Below, piece after piece: positions 11,190-22,635 of a DNA stretch of 64,000 nucleotides. The DNA comes from Ptychodera flava (taxonomy: Eukaryota > Hemichordata > Enteropneusta > Ptychoderidae): assembly GCF_041260155.1 (NCBI RefSeq), contig NC_091943.1, forward strand, positions 14,794,283-14,858,282, given 5' to 3'. Position 1 is the stretch's first letter. Every line of letters begins with the position of its first letter. The notes below the pieces were generated by a model. The model saw only the letters and a list, made by a program, of their open reading frames with translations. It had not been told where the DNA came from and did no database searches. A program made the position numbers and the translations under genes.

Positions 11190-12330
11190 AATGAATTTGT
11201 AATAATATCAATGTAATGTCGTAATAATCACCAAATAATTGCATAATAAAGACCAAATAATGACGTAAAAATGACCAAATCACCAAATAATGGAATAATA
11301 ATGATGAAATAAGTTCCAAATCAAGACATCAATGCCGAATAATGGCAAAAGAACCGAATTAACATAATAAATTCATAATAATGTCAAGATAATATTGTAA
11401 TCATGACCAAATAATCGCATAATAAAGACCAAATAATGACATAAAAATGACCAAATCACCAAATAATGGCATAATAATGATGAAATAAGTTCCAAATCAA
11501 GACATCAATGCCGAATAATGGCAAAAGAACCGAATTAACATAATAAATTCATAACAATGTCAAGATAATATTGTAATCATAACCAAATAATCGCATAATA
11601 ATACGGCTAGTTTTCAATCGGGTTCGAACCCACAACATACGGCATCAGTCGCCTAGCGGAGAGGCCACAGAGAGAACCGCTCGGCTAAATCTCCACTCCC
11701 AAAAAAGAGTGGTTCAATAGCCGGCTAAGTTGTTACATTTTTCTGACTGAGACCGCTCCACACGTTGTAGAGTTCGTGAAGCACTCACGCACGCATGCTC
11801 ACTATCATACATCGTACACACTTTATCGAAGCGAAGAAACGAATTTCATCGCTTTAACTGGGCGAACGATAACCTCGGGGACAATTCTGTCCACCAGCAG
11901 AGTTACCAACCCAGGGTAGAAAGATCAAATAATGACATAAAAATGACCAAATCACCAAATAATGGCATAATAATGATGAAATAAGTTCCAAATCAAGACA
12001 TCAATGCCGAATAATGGCAAAAGAACCGAATTAACATAATAAATTCATAATAATGTCAAGATAATATTGTAATCATGACCAAATAATCGCATAATTAAGA
12101 CCAAATAATGACATAAAAATGACCAAATCACCAAATAATGGCATAATAATGATGAAATAAGTTCCAAATCAAGACATCAATGCTGAATAATGTCAAAACA
12201 ACTTAATTACCAAATAAGTTCATAATCATGTCAAAATAATATCCATATAATGATCAAATAATTGCAAAATAATGGCCAAATACTGACATAATTATCATTA
12301 AATCACCAAACAACGGAATAATAATAATGA
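11190..12330 (+). repeat. AT-rich satellite, 176-bp period
   Basis: Units are marked by GACCAAATAATGACATAAAA at 11251, 11427, 11923 (diverged first bases) and 12099. Successive spacings of 176 bp occur on each side of a foreign insertion at about 11604-11922. Within units, an AATAA-rich submotif recurs, so the unit may have grown from a shorter repeat. Sequence decays after about 12180. No coding capacity. Confidence 0.85.
11604..11922 (-). mobile_element. tRNA-derived SINE inserted in the satellite
   Basis: Read on the minus strand, this shows the head GTTGGTAACTCTGCTGGTGG followed by TTGTCCCCGAG, a linker, the hairpin motif CCACTCTTTTTTGGGAGTGG, a tRNA-like A box (TTAGCCGAGCGGT, 11678-11690) and a B box GGTTCGAACC (11621-11630). 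The satellite resumes in phase on the other side. It shares architecture with the SINEs at 1887-2432 but is clearly diverged. Confidence 0.75.
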
Positions 12331-13062
12331 GATAAGTTTAAATAAAGTTTTCAAGATAATTTTGGCGGTGTTCTCACCCCATAAAAGTGTACCTCGTTAT
12401 ACCATTTGAATTCCAAAATGGGCTATCAATATTTTAGCTATGGATCAAAAACATTTTTTTGTATGTCTACTTGCAGCCACATTGGATTTTTGCTAATTAT
12501 CAAAGTGTCTGTGTAAAAATGAACCTCAAAAGTTTTTCTCCTCGCCAAAGCAATAATTTTATACTATAAAATCAGTAAAGTACACTTTTAATATGTGAAA
12601 TATGGTCTTAAATGTTATTTTATACGAGTGTTGGCAGCCATATCAAATTAATACAAATTATCAAAGAGCCTATAGTGCATAAAGGATCGAACCTCCAAAA
12701 TGTTTCTTGACAACACAACATAACTCAAAATAACTTTGTACGTTTAAATCACTGAAGCAGAATGCTTTACATTTGGTCAAAAATGTTATTTCATCACAAT
12801 GCTTGCATTTCATACTTGGTACATGGTCAAAAATGTTATTTTATCACAATGCTGGATGCCATGATGGATTTATGCCAATTACCTGCCGAGAAATTAAAAT
12901 ATCGTTTCTTAAATGGTTCTTATGCCAAATAAATAATTTTGTCCTTAAAATCATTGAAATAGCTTGTTTAATATGTGATATATGGCTGAAATGTGGCTTG
13001 CAAGAATTGCATCACCAGGGATTTTAGATGGTCTCACGTGATTAAAGAACACATTTTGTTTA

Positions 13063-13223
13063 TTATTTCCTGGCGACAGCCACAATAAGAGAACATGTCA
13101 TTTTATATCCCTCATCGTCTTTGAAGCCAGTATCCATCACATACTTAACGGCCTCTTCTATATATTCTTTCTGTTTATCTTCTGGAAATCTTCTCAGTTG
13201 ATTCATAAAGTTTGGGTAATGTG
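13063..13223 (-). CDS. Gene A exon 4
   Basis: The acceptor is ATTGCAG|CA. It encodes [20 protein letters not shown] to SLIVAVARK and stop. A polyadenylation hexamer AATAAA (13059-13064, minus strand) overlaps the stop codon. Confidence 0.87.
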
Positions 13224-16200
13224 CTGCAATAGACATAAATTACTTATTTTGTAAATAAGAGTAATAATTATGTGATGCTTTGGAGTTTCCAGTCTCTATA
13301 CATTTCTTGCTTATTGATCGTTTAAAATATTTTGTCGGCAATTATATCTGAGACTTCCTATCACGTTCACCTAAATATTATCCATTCATCTGGTAAATTG
13401 GTTCTTTTAGCAGCACAAGAAGACAGAAATTAGTTACTATGATCTTACGGTGAATAGAGAGACCCCGTGTAAAATGAACGACTTCATCGGCGACACATTT
13501 CTTGGTCTTAGCAATTGTCGAGTAACTGGATTGATCTTTGTCATAACTGCGTTTTTCTGCTCATGTTTGTCGTATGACGGAAAATAATTGTTTCTGTTTT
13601 TTGTGCGATTGCGTCAATAAATTTGTCCCGATTATATATATATTAGTCATAGAATGCATACATACAAATCTACTTTGGCCGTCTAAATTTATATCATGAA
13701 ACGTTATTGCCTAGGTACACGGTTATGTATCCTGGGACCTTCGTGGTAATTTATGCACCTAATATCAGACCAATGACAGATGGTGCTCTTGACCCCAGTG
13801 ACAATGTAATATCACGGCGCATGGCAAGATGCCCGATCAATTAATTCCATTGAAACTAAATTTAAGCAGACAGCCTGTCTGCATATTGATAATATGTAAT
13901 TTTCCAGGATCTTTGAACGATTATTTTGGAGACCTAAGATTAAAAAACCATTGCAACCAATTTTAGGCGCAAACCTAGGGAACATATGATAACGGACAGT
14001 TTACCAAAAGGTCACCGGAACATGAAGCGTCACTATAGCGTTAGAGCAGCCAGTCAAAAAATACGTTACTATGTGAAAGAAAGCAAATACGAAGTCTTTT
14101 AATAGGTTACCCTTTGCTTCATCAAACGTCAAGAGTAATTTTTTCACGACCAGTCTACAATTGACGTCTTTAAAACCAATATCGAAGAGTACTTCTTTGA
14201 AATCGTTAGCATTTCCCTTAAATAGATAGTAGGCATGTTTATATCCCTGCAAAATACAGAAAAGGTAGAAGGCTTAAGGTAGCAGAAAAGACTAAAGTGA
14301 CATTTAAAACTCAACCCAAAGCAACCGATTCTTTTTTGAGGTTTAAAATATCAAAACGAAACATTACAGGAAATGACACGAGTCTCTCCGTTGACAAAGT
14401 TGAACAATTTACCTGTACTAGTCAAATTGTAGGAATGAATTTTTCAGACATTGACTGTTCAGTAATGTATGATTTCATGTGTGTAATTCAATTCAAAGTA
14501 CATGCGAAATTAAATTTCGATGTCAAATGGCAAATACAGGCTACGGTATACTATCAGTCGGATGTATGACAATAAGAGGAGCTTTCGACATTTAAGGCCC
14601 AGCTGTACGATTTGATGAATACGCCCAAAAGTGCAGAATGTCATTGCCCCTCAGCAACCGATGCCAAGGCAAGTCGGCCATTGGTGGACATAGCTTTCAC
14701 CCTGCTGGCGACGGATAGCCATAGTATTTAGATTTAATTAGAATATTTACAAATAGATTTATGAAGTAAATGCAAGGAAACGGTCGAAACAATAATTATC
14801 ATTTTCAGAGATGCCGTGGCTTTTGAAAATATCACACAAGTTTACGAACTTGGCGTGCGCGAAAGATTCCGTTCGAAGACACACAGTGTACCTCATTCCC
14901 AGGACCTCATTGCATGTTTGTGCCAACCGCTGCCGTCACCGGTCTCAACAGTGTCAACTTGTCAATCCCGATCTCCTTCGTCAATGTTTTCGTCTTACGG
15001 ATGTTTGCAGGGACATATATCTCGCCCGTGTATACATCCTAATTTTGTTGTTTTGAAACTCTGTTTTGAGTGTTGTCTGAGTCAACTTTCAAAGTACATC
15101 GAATTCCAAAGCGCTTCACACAGCTCGACAGCTTATGTGTTTGCTACAGCCTAAAGCCGCGCTACAGGTTTGATTCCGAGCGAGAATTTGCCGAATTTTT
15201 TTTTGTTATGAAGGAAATTTATCGTTGTTAGTCGAATGACTTTATGCTTGTGCCTCCTATGTCTCTTTCCCTGAAATTTTACTGTACTCATTTATTCAGA
15301 ACCTACACCTCGACGTATTTCAACTAAAACACGATTGGAACTAATTTGTAATAATTGGATGGTGAAGTAATGTCTGTTCAATCAGAAAAGGTAATCTGCT
15401 TTTCTTTTTAAGTTACACACTTGTTTTTATGAGTAATTTGTAATATTGCAACATTCAGCTATAGGGCACCTAACACTTTTGAGAAATTTGAAAAATATAA
15501 AGATCCAATTATACCAAATTAGTTCCAATCGTGTTTTAGTTGAACATACGTCGAGGTGTAGGTTTCGGGTTTATCACCAACCGGGATCGCCAGGTACGAC
15601 GTCCACATTGAGTCTTACGACTCGATTGTAGCCGCGACGTTACTAATCCCAATGAGATTCTCGGAAAAAGCTTTAGTTTTAGCGACTCGAAATTTCGTCG
15701 GACAAATATGCCTTCTATGTTTCCATGTCTTGATTTATCGGGTCACCTTTTTTGTAAAAATGTCGTGAGAGCTAGGACGGCATCAGTCACGACAAATCGG
15801 TCCTTGACCTGCATGTATGAAAAGTACCATGCAGGAAAAAGTACTGGTTGATGACGTAGAACAGGGGTAATTCGGATTTCTTATCCGTCCTGTTCTATGT
15901 CGCACAGGTGGCGATTCGGGCCAGTTCATGTGATAAATGCTGCTATTCCCTACATTGAAAGATGACATCAATCAATTGGTGTACAATTCACCGAAAATCG
16001 TTGTAAGCCACATGTTGTGAACTAATTGTACCGGAGGTCAGTTTTGCTCGACACATTTGTGCATGTAAAATACCAGTGTATCCCCAGACTTTTTCGACTC
16101 TAACAATGTTAAGACACCCCCACCCTAGTAGCTTTTGATATTTAGGGTGAGACCCCTCTCTCCGGACTACGGGCCGTAAACAATAACGGTTTTCTAACCA

Positions 16201-17835
16201 TGTTCTAGAAATAACATATGAAAATTAAAGACATGAAGGGCACCATGTTGTAAACGAGCTGTTACCTTCATAAAATGTTCCCACTTTGGACTTGTATAGC
16301 TGCCTAGCGCTTTTAAGGTATCGAAGATGTCAGGATTTTCTTGTGCCATATTCAGGAAACACTGGCCACCTGGTTTCAGACTCTGGTATATACCTTGCAA
16401 GGCCGCCTTGAAATCCTTCATCCAGTGTAAACAGTAATATGCGATAACTTTTTCAAATGCCTGGCTGTACTCTTTGTACGTTGTCAATTTTGTGGCATCG
16501 CCAATGTTGTAAGTGATATTCTCAGCCTGGTTATTCTTCTTAGCTTCTGCGATCATCTCAGAGGAGACATCAAAAGCTATTGATTGTATGAAATAAAAAA
16601 ATTAGATCCATCCATCCATCCACTCATCAACCCACCCACCGAGTGTCTTTGTCTTGTTTTAGCACTGGTTTTGTAACATATCCTTTCTCCTTCGCCGTGC
16701 CACGTATTTGTCCTTTGACAATCTGACTTCAAGCGAAGCGAGCGCACCAGCAAGTTATAAAAGAAGGTTTTGTTATACCTTACTGGTGCGCTCGTTGTTT
16801 ACTTTGTCAAAGTTAATCCGGTGATAATCTGGTGGCAGCGTCCACAGATTAGTAATTTACCTTGCTTACTTTGGCAAATTAGGCACTCAAACTCATAAGA
16901 TAATAGATTAAATTACTACCCTTGCTTGTTTGGCGAATTAGGCAATCAAACTGGTCAGATAATAGACGCAACACAGTGACAAAACTTTGCTTTAGATTAT
17001 CAAAGGACAAATACGAAAAAAGAAATCGTTACAAAACCAGCGCTAACATTATTATTATTATATTATATTATTATTATTATAAGACTTTATTTAAACTCGA
17101 TAAACTGTTGAGCCTGAGGCTCTTCTTACACAGAGTCGAGAATAACAACATTTACAATATTTACATTAATAAAAATTAATTCAGGAAGAAAACTTCATAA
17201 AGAGATAAAAATGTAAAAACGCTTCAAGTAAAAAACAACATCTAAAAAAGATTTAAAAATTACATAAAAAGCAAGATTATCCCATCTATTTAAAAAAATG
17301 GCACTTGCAATTTCTTTTGAATGATAGAAGGGAAGAGCTAGATTTGATCTCTCCAGGCAAAGTATTCCATATTTTAACCCCGTTGTACATAAAACTTCTT
17401 ACTAGTAAGACAAAGACAATAAGCTGAAAAGAAAGGTTGGTAGTATAAATCTTTATTGGCAATATATATCATAGTCAAATGTATTAAACCATAGAAAGAA
17501 GAACCTTGTCCTGAGACCAAGACACCCCTAACCCCATCCCTCCCCTGGGGAGGGACTTTTGTACAATTCCCTATGGTGTAATGGCACACATCCGTTATTT
17601 TGTCGACTCTTCATGCATGTTATACTTATCACGTGCCAAAGGTTTAGATTTGACTCTTACCTGTCACTTTTCCTACACGCTTCGACAAAAGTATTGTAAG
17701 TACGCCCGGCCCGCAACCAACGTCAAGTAAAACGTCTTTCTGGTCCAATGGCAGGGCCTGAGATACTATTTCCATACACGTTAGGGCTTCTTTGGACGCT
17801 ATAGAATGATACGTCTTCAAACGGTCGAAATTCAT
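13063..17835 (-). CDS. JHAMT-like SAM-dependent methyltransferase, gene A
   Basis: Exons are 17661-17835, 16266-16576, 14111-14246 and 13063-13223, totalling 783 nt (260 aa). The protein starts MNFDRLKTYHS. It has SAM motif I as DVGCGPG at residues 38-44, an acidic Asp at about 61 after strand 2, GDATKL at about 84-89, LHW at about 108-110 and LKPGG near 125-129, and it ends VAVARK. This is the Rossmann-fold class I methyltransferase layout. The closest family I recognise is JHAMT-like, which methylates a carboxylic acid such as juvenile hormone acid or farnesoic acid in insects. The substrate here is unknown. All splice sites are GT-AG. Intron 1 holds a LINE 3' end and a TA-flanked element. 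Exons 2-4 resemble gene D, while exon 1 is at least as close to B and C. Confidence 0.87.
14111..14246 (-). CDS. Gene A exon 3
   Basis: The acceptor is TTTTGCAG|GG and the donor AAGG|GTAACC, phase 0 to 1. It encodes GYKHAYYLFKGNANDFKEV to FDEAK. The open frame continues past the donor, but phase matching with exon 4 and conservation of GGTAAC in all four copies place the boundary here. Confidence 0.8.
15300..15564. mobile_element. MITE with about 48-bp TIRs, intron 2 of gene A
   Basis: The inverted ends share AACCTACACCTCGACGTAT followed by an inner block AACACGATTGGAACTAATTT. The inner block also bounds the related element at 59089-59302 in the same intron of gene D. The interior carries no coding sequence. 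No clear target duplication was found. Confidence 0.75.
16266..16576 (-). CDS. Gene A exon 2
   Basis: The acceptor is CAATAG|CTTTTG and the donor ATGAAG|GTAACA. It encodes [14 protein letters not shown] through SPKWEHFMK, phase 1 to 0. It differs from the other copies at several otherwise shared sites (GGQCFLN, AQENPDIFD, GSYTSP). Confidence 0.88.
16662..17043. mobile_element. TA-flanked inverted-repeat element, intron 1 of gene A
   Basis: Ends share GC(A/G)CTGGTTTTGTAAC and further in CGTATTTGTCCTTTGA(C/T)AATCT, in inverted orientation. TA occurs at both borders (16660-16661 and 17044-17045), as expected of a Tc1/mariner-type target. A smaller hairpin (GCGAGCGCACCAG) sits inside. Length is 382 bp with no coding capacity. 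Confidence 0.65.
17046..17420 (-). mobile_element. 5'-truncated LINE 3' end, intron 1 of gene A
   Basis: On the minus strand the translation includes RSFMYNGVKIWNTLPGEIKS near 17330-17400, the usual C-terminal tail of CR1/L2-group non-LTR retrotransposons. It is followed by a 3' UTR with TTTAAATAAAG and an ATT-rich tail at 17047-17085. Frames are broken. The 5' limit is unclear and may reach about 17600. Confidence 0.7.
17661..17835 (-). CDS. Gene A exon 1
   Basis: It begins at ATG and encodes residues 1-58 including motif I ([15 protein letters not shown]). The donor is ACAG|GTAAGA, phase 1. Just upstream on the minus strand is the leader motif shared by all four genes (17857-17880). Confidence 0.88.
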
Positions 17836-17889
17836 TGTATTGATGTTCTTTTAACAGTGTTGTCTGGTATCAGAACTTTAATGAAAGAA

Positions 17890-18925
17890 AAAAGTGATTT
17901 CGCATGCCGTACAAAACTTACAAAAATATCAAATTTTCAAAGATTAAATGCCTTGCACACCCTTTCCATGGATTAGATCATCCATTCCTTCACTCAAAAG
18001 TCTTAAATTGTTACAAGTATTCAAGAGCCCATACGTGGCTTTTCTTCTTTATTGTCCATTGGAATAACTTCAGCCTGAATTTACACCGTTATGACCTGAT
18101 CGATGTTGACGCTTTGCTCAGCACAAGATTGTATAGACAGTGGGTCGCAGTGAACCACGCGCATGCGCAGTGTATCCTATTTGCATTGAAGAAGACATAG
18201 CGGACAAGAACGATATGTATCACGACTTGCTTTCATTTGTGTACCCGCATAAGATAACTTTTATTTTACAAGATATTAACGATCAAAAAGCCCATTAAAG
18301 CTATGAGAGATGACTCGGCAGATGTGTTCGTCGTCTCCAATATGTGCTGCAAGGTCATGGTCGATGTTTATATTCGCGTAAAATGTTATTGGTAAATGAA
18401 AATCAAAGCAAGAGAAACACTAGAACTAAAACAACATGACATTAAGGTCAGCGGCCGATTTCTGCAAGTCGACCAAGTTTATGGCGCATCCGGAAACTTT
18501 GGTCAGCTAGTAGTCACCGCAACTAAAGCTTGGTCTGGTCAATGTAGCAACATCGATGTCATAAAAAAAGGCTGGCGCAAGGAGGTCTATCTAGACCATA
18601 TTTGGAAGTACATTAACAAATTGCAAATTTGACATATATCCGTCACACATGGGTCCCAGGGGGTAATCGTGCTATTTTTGCCTCCGATGTTATATTTTGA
18701 AACAAAGTCAATTTCTGTATAGTGGTAACAGTAAAATCCCACCCCGAAAAAAAGATTTTGCCGTAAGTCCGAACGACTAAAATGGCCAAAATTTACCATA
18801 TCTCTCGCTTCAGTCAATACCTGTACTGGACTGGAGGAAAACAGATCAACTACGAAAATCAAAAGTTTTTGTCTCCTGCGTTGGATCATCTGTTGATTTA
18901 ATGTTCACATACCTTTATAAAAGAA
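17890..18925. other. Intergenic spacer between gene A and the gene B unit
   Basis: Two open frames of 78-100 codons (17904-18200, 18396-18632) show no domain. No partner for this spacer was recognised upstream of gene D. I see no gene here. Confidence 0.4.
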
Positions 18926-19303
18926 GTACCCTTCAGCACAGTGCTGAGTCCGCCAGGACCCGACCAAGGTTTACATATAACGAAGTGCCGATCAAGTTGA
19001 AACGGTTACCCACGTAAACTTGAGTCATAGTTATTGACTTTAACTACAAGCTAACACAAACTTACAAGTTCGTCATGCATATTACAGTCGGCCGGGAGTC
19101 TCGCGAAAAAGATCGGGAATATCTTCACGTGATTTACCATTCTTTTGCATGTGAAAGGTTTCCTAAAGCACGGAGACGTTTCCATGTTATCAACACATGT
19201 TGAGGTTTTGCTTAGGTGACAAACCAACCCGTATTCAACGTTATGAGACGATCCCCGCGAGCCGGGCATAACTAGCTATTGAAACAGACTGGTATGCAAA
19301 TTA

Positions 19304-19713
19304 CAACCCTTTTCAGAATTAGAGCGCGAAGCCACTGCAGTGAACTGCTATAAAACTGCTCACACTAATTAGTTTCAGCTGTAGCCAGCTGGCAAAGTCG
19401 ACAACATTGTATGTCCCATGCAGACAGTTTGTCTGGGGAAGTTGAAATAAAAAAGATTTGTACATGGACCAGTGCATGGTAATGTTACATTGTATCTTAA
19501 TCTTGAACACAAGGTGCCAATCGTAAACTCTCATTTACAACTCGAGCCTCAGACAGAGCTAGTTTTGCCTTTGTACAAGCAGACTTTTTGGTCTTTATCA
19601 AGTAGCCTTGTTCAACACCAAAGTGGCCACGGCTACAGCTGAAACTAATTAGTGTAAGCAGTTTTATTGCAGTTCACTGCAGTGGCTTCGCGCTCTAATT
19701 CTGAAAAGGGTTG
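19304..19713. mobile_element. TA-target element with about 85-bp TIRs (empty site known)
   Basis: The left arm begins CAACCCTTTTCAGAATTAGA and is mirrored with few mismatches for roughly 85 bp at the right end. TA lies at 19302-19303 and 19714-19715. The other unit near 39503 reads GCAAATTAAGGATATC without the element and with a single TA. This fits Tc1/mariner-type insertion. The 410-bp element has no transposase. Confidence 0.9.
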
Positions 19714-20829
19714 TAAGGATATCAATGATCTCAGAGAGGTCAACTCAGACTTTCCACATAAAGCAAATAGATAATGAGGTAAAGCCTGAGGGAAGACAAA
19801 GTTCAGACTTTTATCATGTGCTTTTAAGAAGGAGCAATTTAATGCATATTCCATGCGTTTAAAGTTTGAAGTTTGAAATTAAAACACATAAGTAATGCAC
19901 GATAGTTTTGTCCTATTTGGTATAATGTCCAATGATAACGATATGTTTAGTTTAGAGCGATACACTTTACTTTGTAAGGGGTATACTCTTAAAAGGTCAC
20001 TGAAGGTGCAGGTAAACAGGGCTGTGATTGTCCGATGTCGCTTTTTCAGTGAACGCAGGGCAGACCTGGAATGGTTCACTTGAAAATGGGAGACCGCCAA
20101 GCACCGATCGTCCGAAATTCGATTCCATAAACTTCATTTCTTTTCATAATTTGAACTTATTTCACATTAAGTCTACATCACACTTTTTTTCTATAAAGTT
20201 GACTAGTAATTTGGTTGTTACATTGAACAAAAATCACGATTGACTGCCAGGCAGCCAACCCTATCATTCATACATGTGGTATCATCCAACTTAGTTTGGC
20301 GCCGTGGCAAGTAGTAAAATTATTGTGTCCGTTGGCATTGCACCACAGATTGCGCCGATAAAAGCACACATGCAGCTATAAACTTTGTCAGCACTTCAAG
20401 CAGCAGTGCCAGATGTCACGCGCGTGCAGCTATATTTAACAAACCTATTACGCCACGGTGAAGTCGAATGTCTTTGCAAAATTGAGCGACCGACAACGAC
20501 CCTAATATACCCCATTACGATGATGGCACGGTTAGCAGCAGTCGTTACTATAAAGTCCATATGGCATACGCCCTATAAAAGCCGAACACATAAAATCACA
20601 GGCGATCGAACCAATATAAATGAACAAAAGTAAGTCAATGAATAAACTAAACAATTCAAACCTAGAAATGTCTCCTGTCCTGTGTACAATCTTGCCAAAC
20701 TGTACGGGTACGGTCAACATGCCCTTCCTCCAAACAGGCTGTCGGTGATAGCGGGCGTACCCCACACGTCATCTACATTGTTTACTGTACAGTGTACGTG
20801 CATAGTAATCTAATTCAAGATAACATTTG

Positions 20830-22209
20830 TCCTAACTTTCCGCAAGAACGACATAAATAAAACCTGCTAGTGTTACTATGGATACTAAAGTCGCGCTACT
20901 ATGGCGTTACGTTCGCAACACCCCTAATCCAATTTTTCACAAAATTTAGCTCGGTTACACTTCGCTGCACGTTGTTATTAGCAATATGCTACAATATTAC
21001 TGTCTCTCTGCATCTGGCGAGTAAAAAGTCACCATCTTACCATCTTACAGCTCGCCACACCTCGCAATATTACGCTACGTTAGCTACATCCCTTCTCAAA
21101 TTTTCACAAAATGTAACATGTAGACTTCGTTACACTTCGCTACACGTTTTTAACTACGCTATCATTTTGTAGTCTCTCTCTGACGAGTAGAAAGTGACCA
21201 TCTCACAACCCTAGTTGAGTGTCTTCAAATTAAGATGAATTTTATATTTGTACTTTTTGGGCAGTTTTTTCGATTTTTTCGTCAAAAAACATTTTCTCTG
21301 AAATCGCTTGTCCGGTTTGTGTGCAGGTTCCCAGGGAAACTTTGTTGAATATGTTCAAATTGTGACAAAACATGCAATGTTACATTTTTATGACAATTTT
21401 TGCTGTTTTTAGTTGTTAATAACGCCAAATATCTCATTCTTGAATCCTCTGGTCGAATTCAAAAAAACTTGAGAATCGCTGCTCTCTATACCTTTGTATT
21501 TGGTGTGTAGGTGCTTGCTAAACTGTACAAACTTGGTAAACAATTGGCTCCCGTTTTTCTTGTTTTCTGTGTTCACTATCGGACCTTGAAGAAGGACCTC
21601 GAAGGAACAAGCCATTGACAATGACATAGTCCACACTAGTACAATGTGCTTGGAAATTCGTCATTGAAGTAACTAAATTGAAGTCGATATGATATACATG
21701 AAAAACGAAACGAGGGTGTCAAAGACCTGTCTGTGACTGATGCCCAAATTGGATTGGATTGTAAACAAGTAGACATTAGTATAAATGGCATAGGGTTATG
21801 TCCCTTTACCAACTTAAACAGTATTAGGTATGTCATGCACTGGCTCTTAAAATGTCAAAATTCAACAAATCTGCAGGAAAATGGTCCAGGCATGTTTGAG
21901 TAATGGCTCTTGACATAAACAAATTAGAAGGACAGATATGAACCAGAAAATGCCCCTGTGCTCAGTACAGTAGAGACTTACTATAATTACCAATTGATAC
22001 TGCTGAACTCCTTCCTTGACTGTTAAATTCTTCGTATGGTAAACATCTGCTTCAAATTTCATCAGATTAAGTGCAGTCATTCAGGATAAAGATCTCTAAG
22101 CCAAGTTGGCTTCACTTGGTGAAAAAGTAAAGCCAATCTGGACTGTCAGCCTAATTACAAAGGCCATGTCCTTCTAAAAGAAAAGAAAGAAAAGGGACAT
22201 CTAGCCTCC
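20830..22209. other. Left part of about 5-kb insertion absent from the C unit
   Basis: The C unit passes from its equivalent of 20830 straight to that of about 25776, so this stretch plus the LINE is extra in the B unit or lost from C. Two direct repeats of about 170 bp lie at 20905-21205, each with TTACACTTCGCT and a GTCTCTCT block. No gene is seen at 21206-22209. Confidence 0.65.
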
Positions 22210-22214
22210 GTGAT

Positions 22215-22632
22215 TTGCCGAAAACTAAATCATTCGTAGATGTTGTGAAGAGTACGTGTCTAACACAAAGTGCATCAGGGGAAAGCGACTCGTTTACCCT
22301 AGTAACCAAGAAAAAACAGTCATCACGTAAAACTGTAATCGGAACATCTGTCAGGCCTAATTGTTCTCTCTCAGGAGTGGATCATTCAGATCAGACCAAC
22401 ATCTTTATCAGTCGATTGTCTCTGATACTACTCCTGATCAAGTCACTGCATATGTGAAATCGACACTTAACATTGATGTCGAATGTAAAGCTCTCGACAC
22501 CAAGTACAGCTCCTACGCATCCTTCCATATAACTGCCAGAGGGGCCTCATACAAAGATCTTGTTTGTCCTGAAAAATGGCCTCGTGGAGTGCTGGTAAGA
22601 AAATACTTCCGAAATCGCCATAACCAAAAATA
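22215..22632 (+). pseudogene. LINE ORF1 remnant
   Basis: Two overlapping frames, 22215-22457 and 22361-22633, together give a serine/lysine-rich start (SDSFTLVTKKKQSS) and a C-terminal part ending CPEKWPRGVLVRKYF. That ending resembles the RNA-binding ORF1 protein end of CR1-group elements. One frameshift near 22370 splits it. ORF2 begins 4 bp after the ORF1 stop. Confidence 0.65.
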
Positions 22633-22635
22633 ATT

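Larger units (their letters stand above)
12410..17850 (-). repeat. Segmental duplication block A (pairs with 56760-62600)
   Basis: Flanks, introns and exons of gene A match those of gene D. Examples are ATATTTTAGCTATGG downstream, TGCTGCTATTCCCTACATTG in intron 2 and CCATGTTCT near exon 2. Similarity is patchy and clearly lower than between the B and C units, so this is an older duplication. Confidence 0.8.

Noticed and set aside
11190..12330. CRISPR-like array
   Set aside because: The repeats are contiguous 176-bp satellite units without unique spacers, and the genome is eukaryotic.
14811..15154. Two overlapping plus-strand frames of 81 and 112 codons
   Set aside because: They lie in intron 2 of gene A; no domain and no matching frame was recognised in the corresponding intron of gene D.
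19879..20100. 73-codon minus-strand frame conserved at 39666-39887
   Set aside because: Conservation is explained by the recent segmental duplication; differences fall at all codon positions and no domain is seen.
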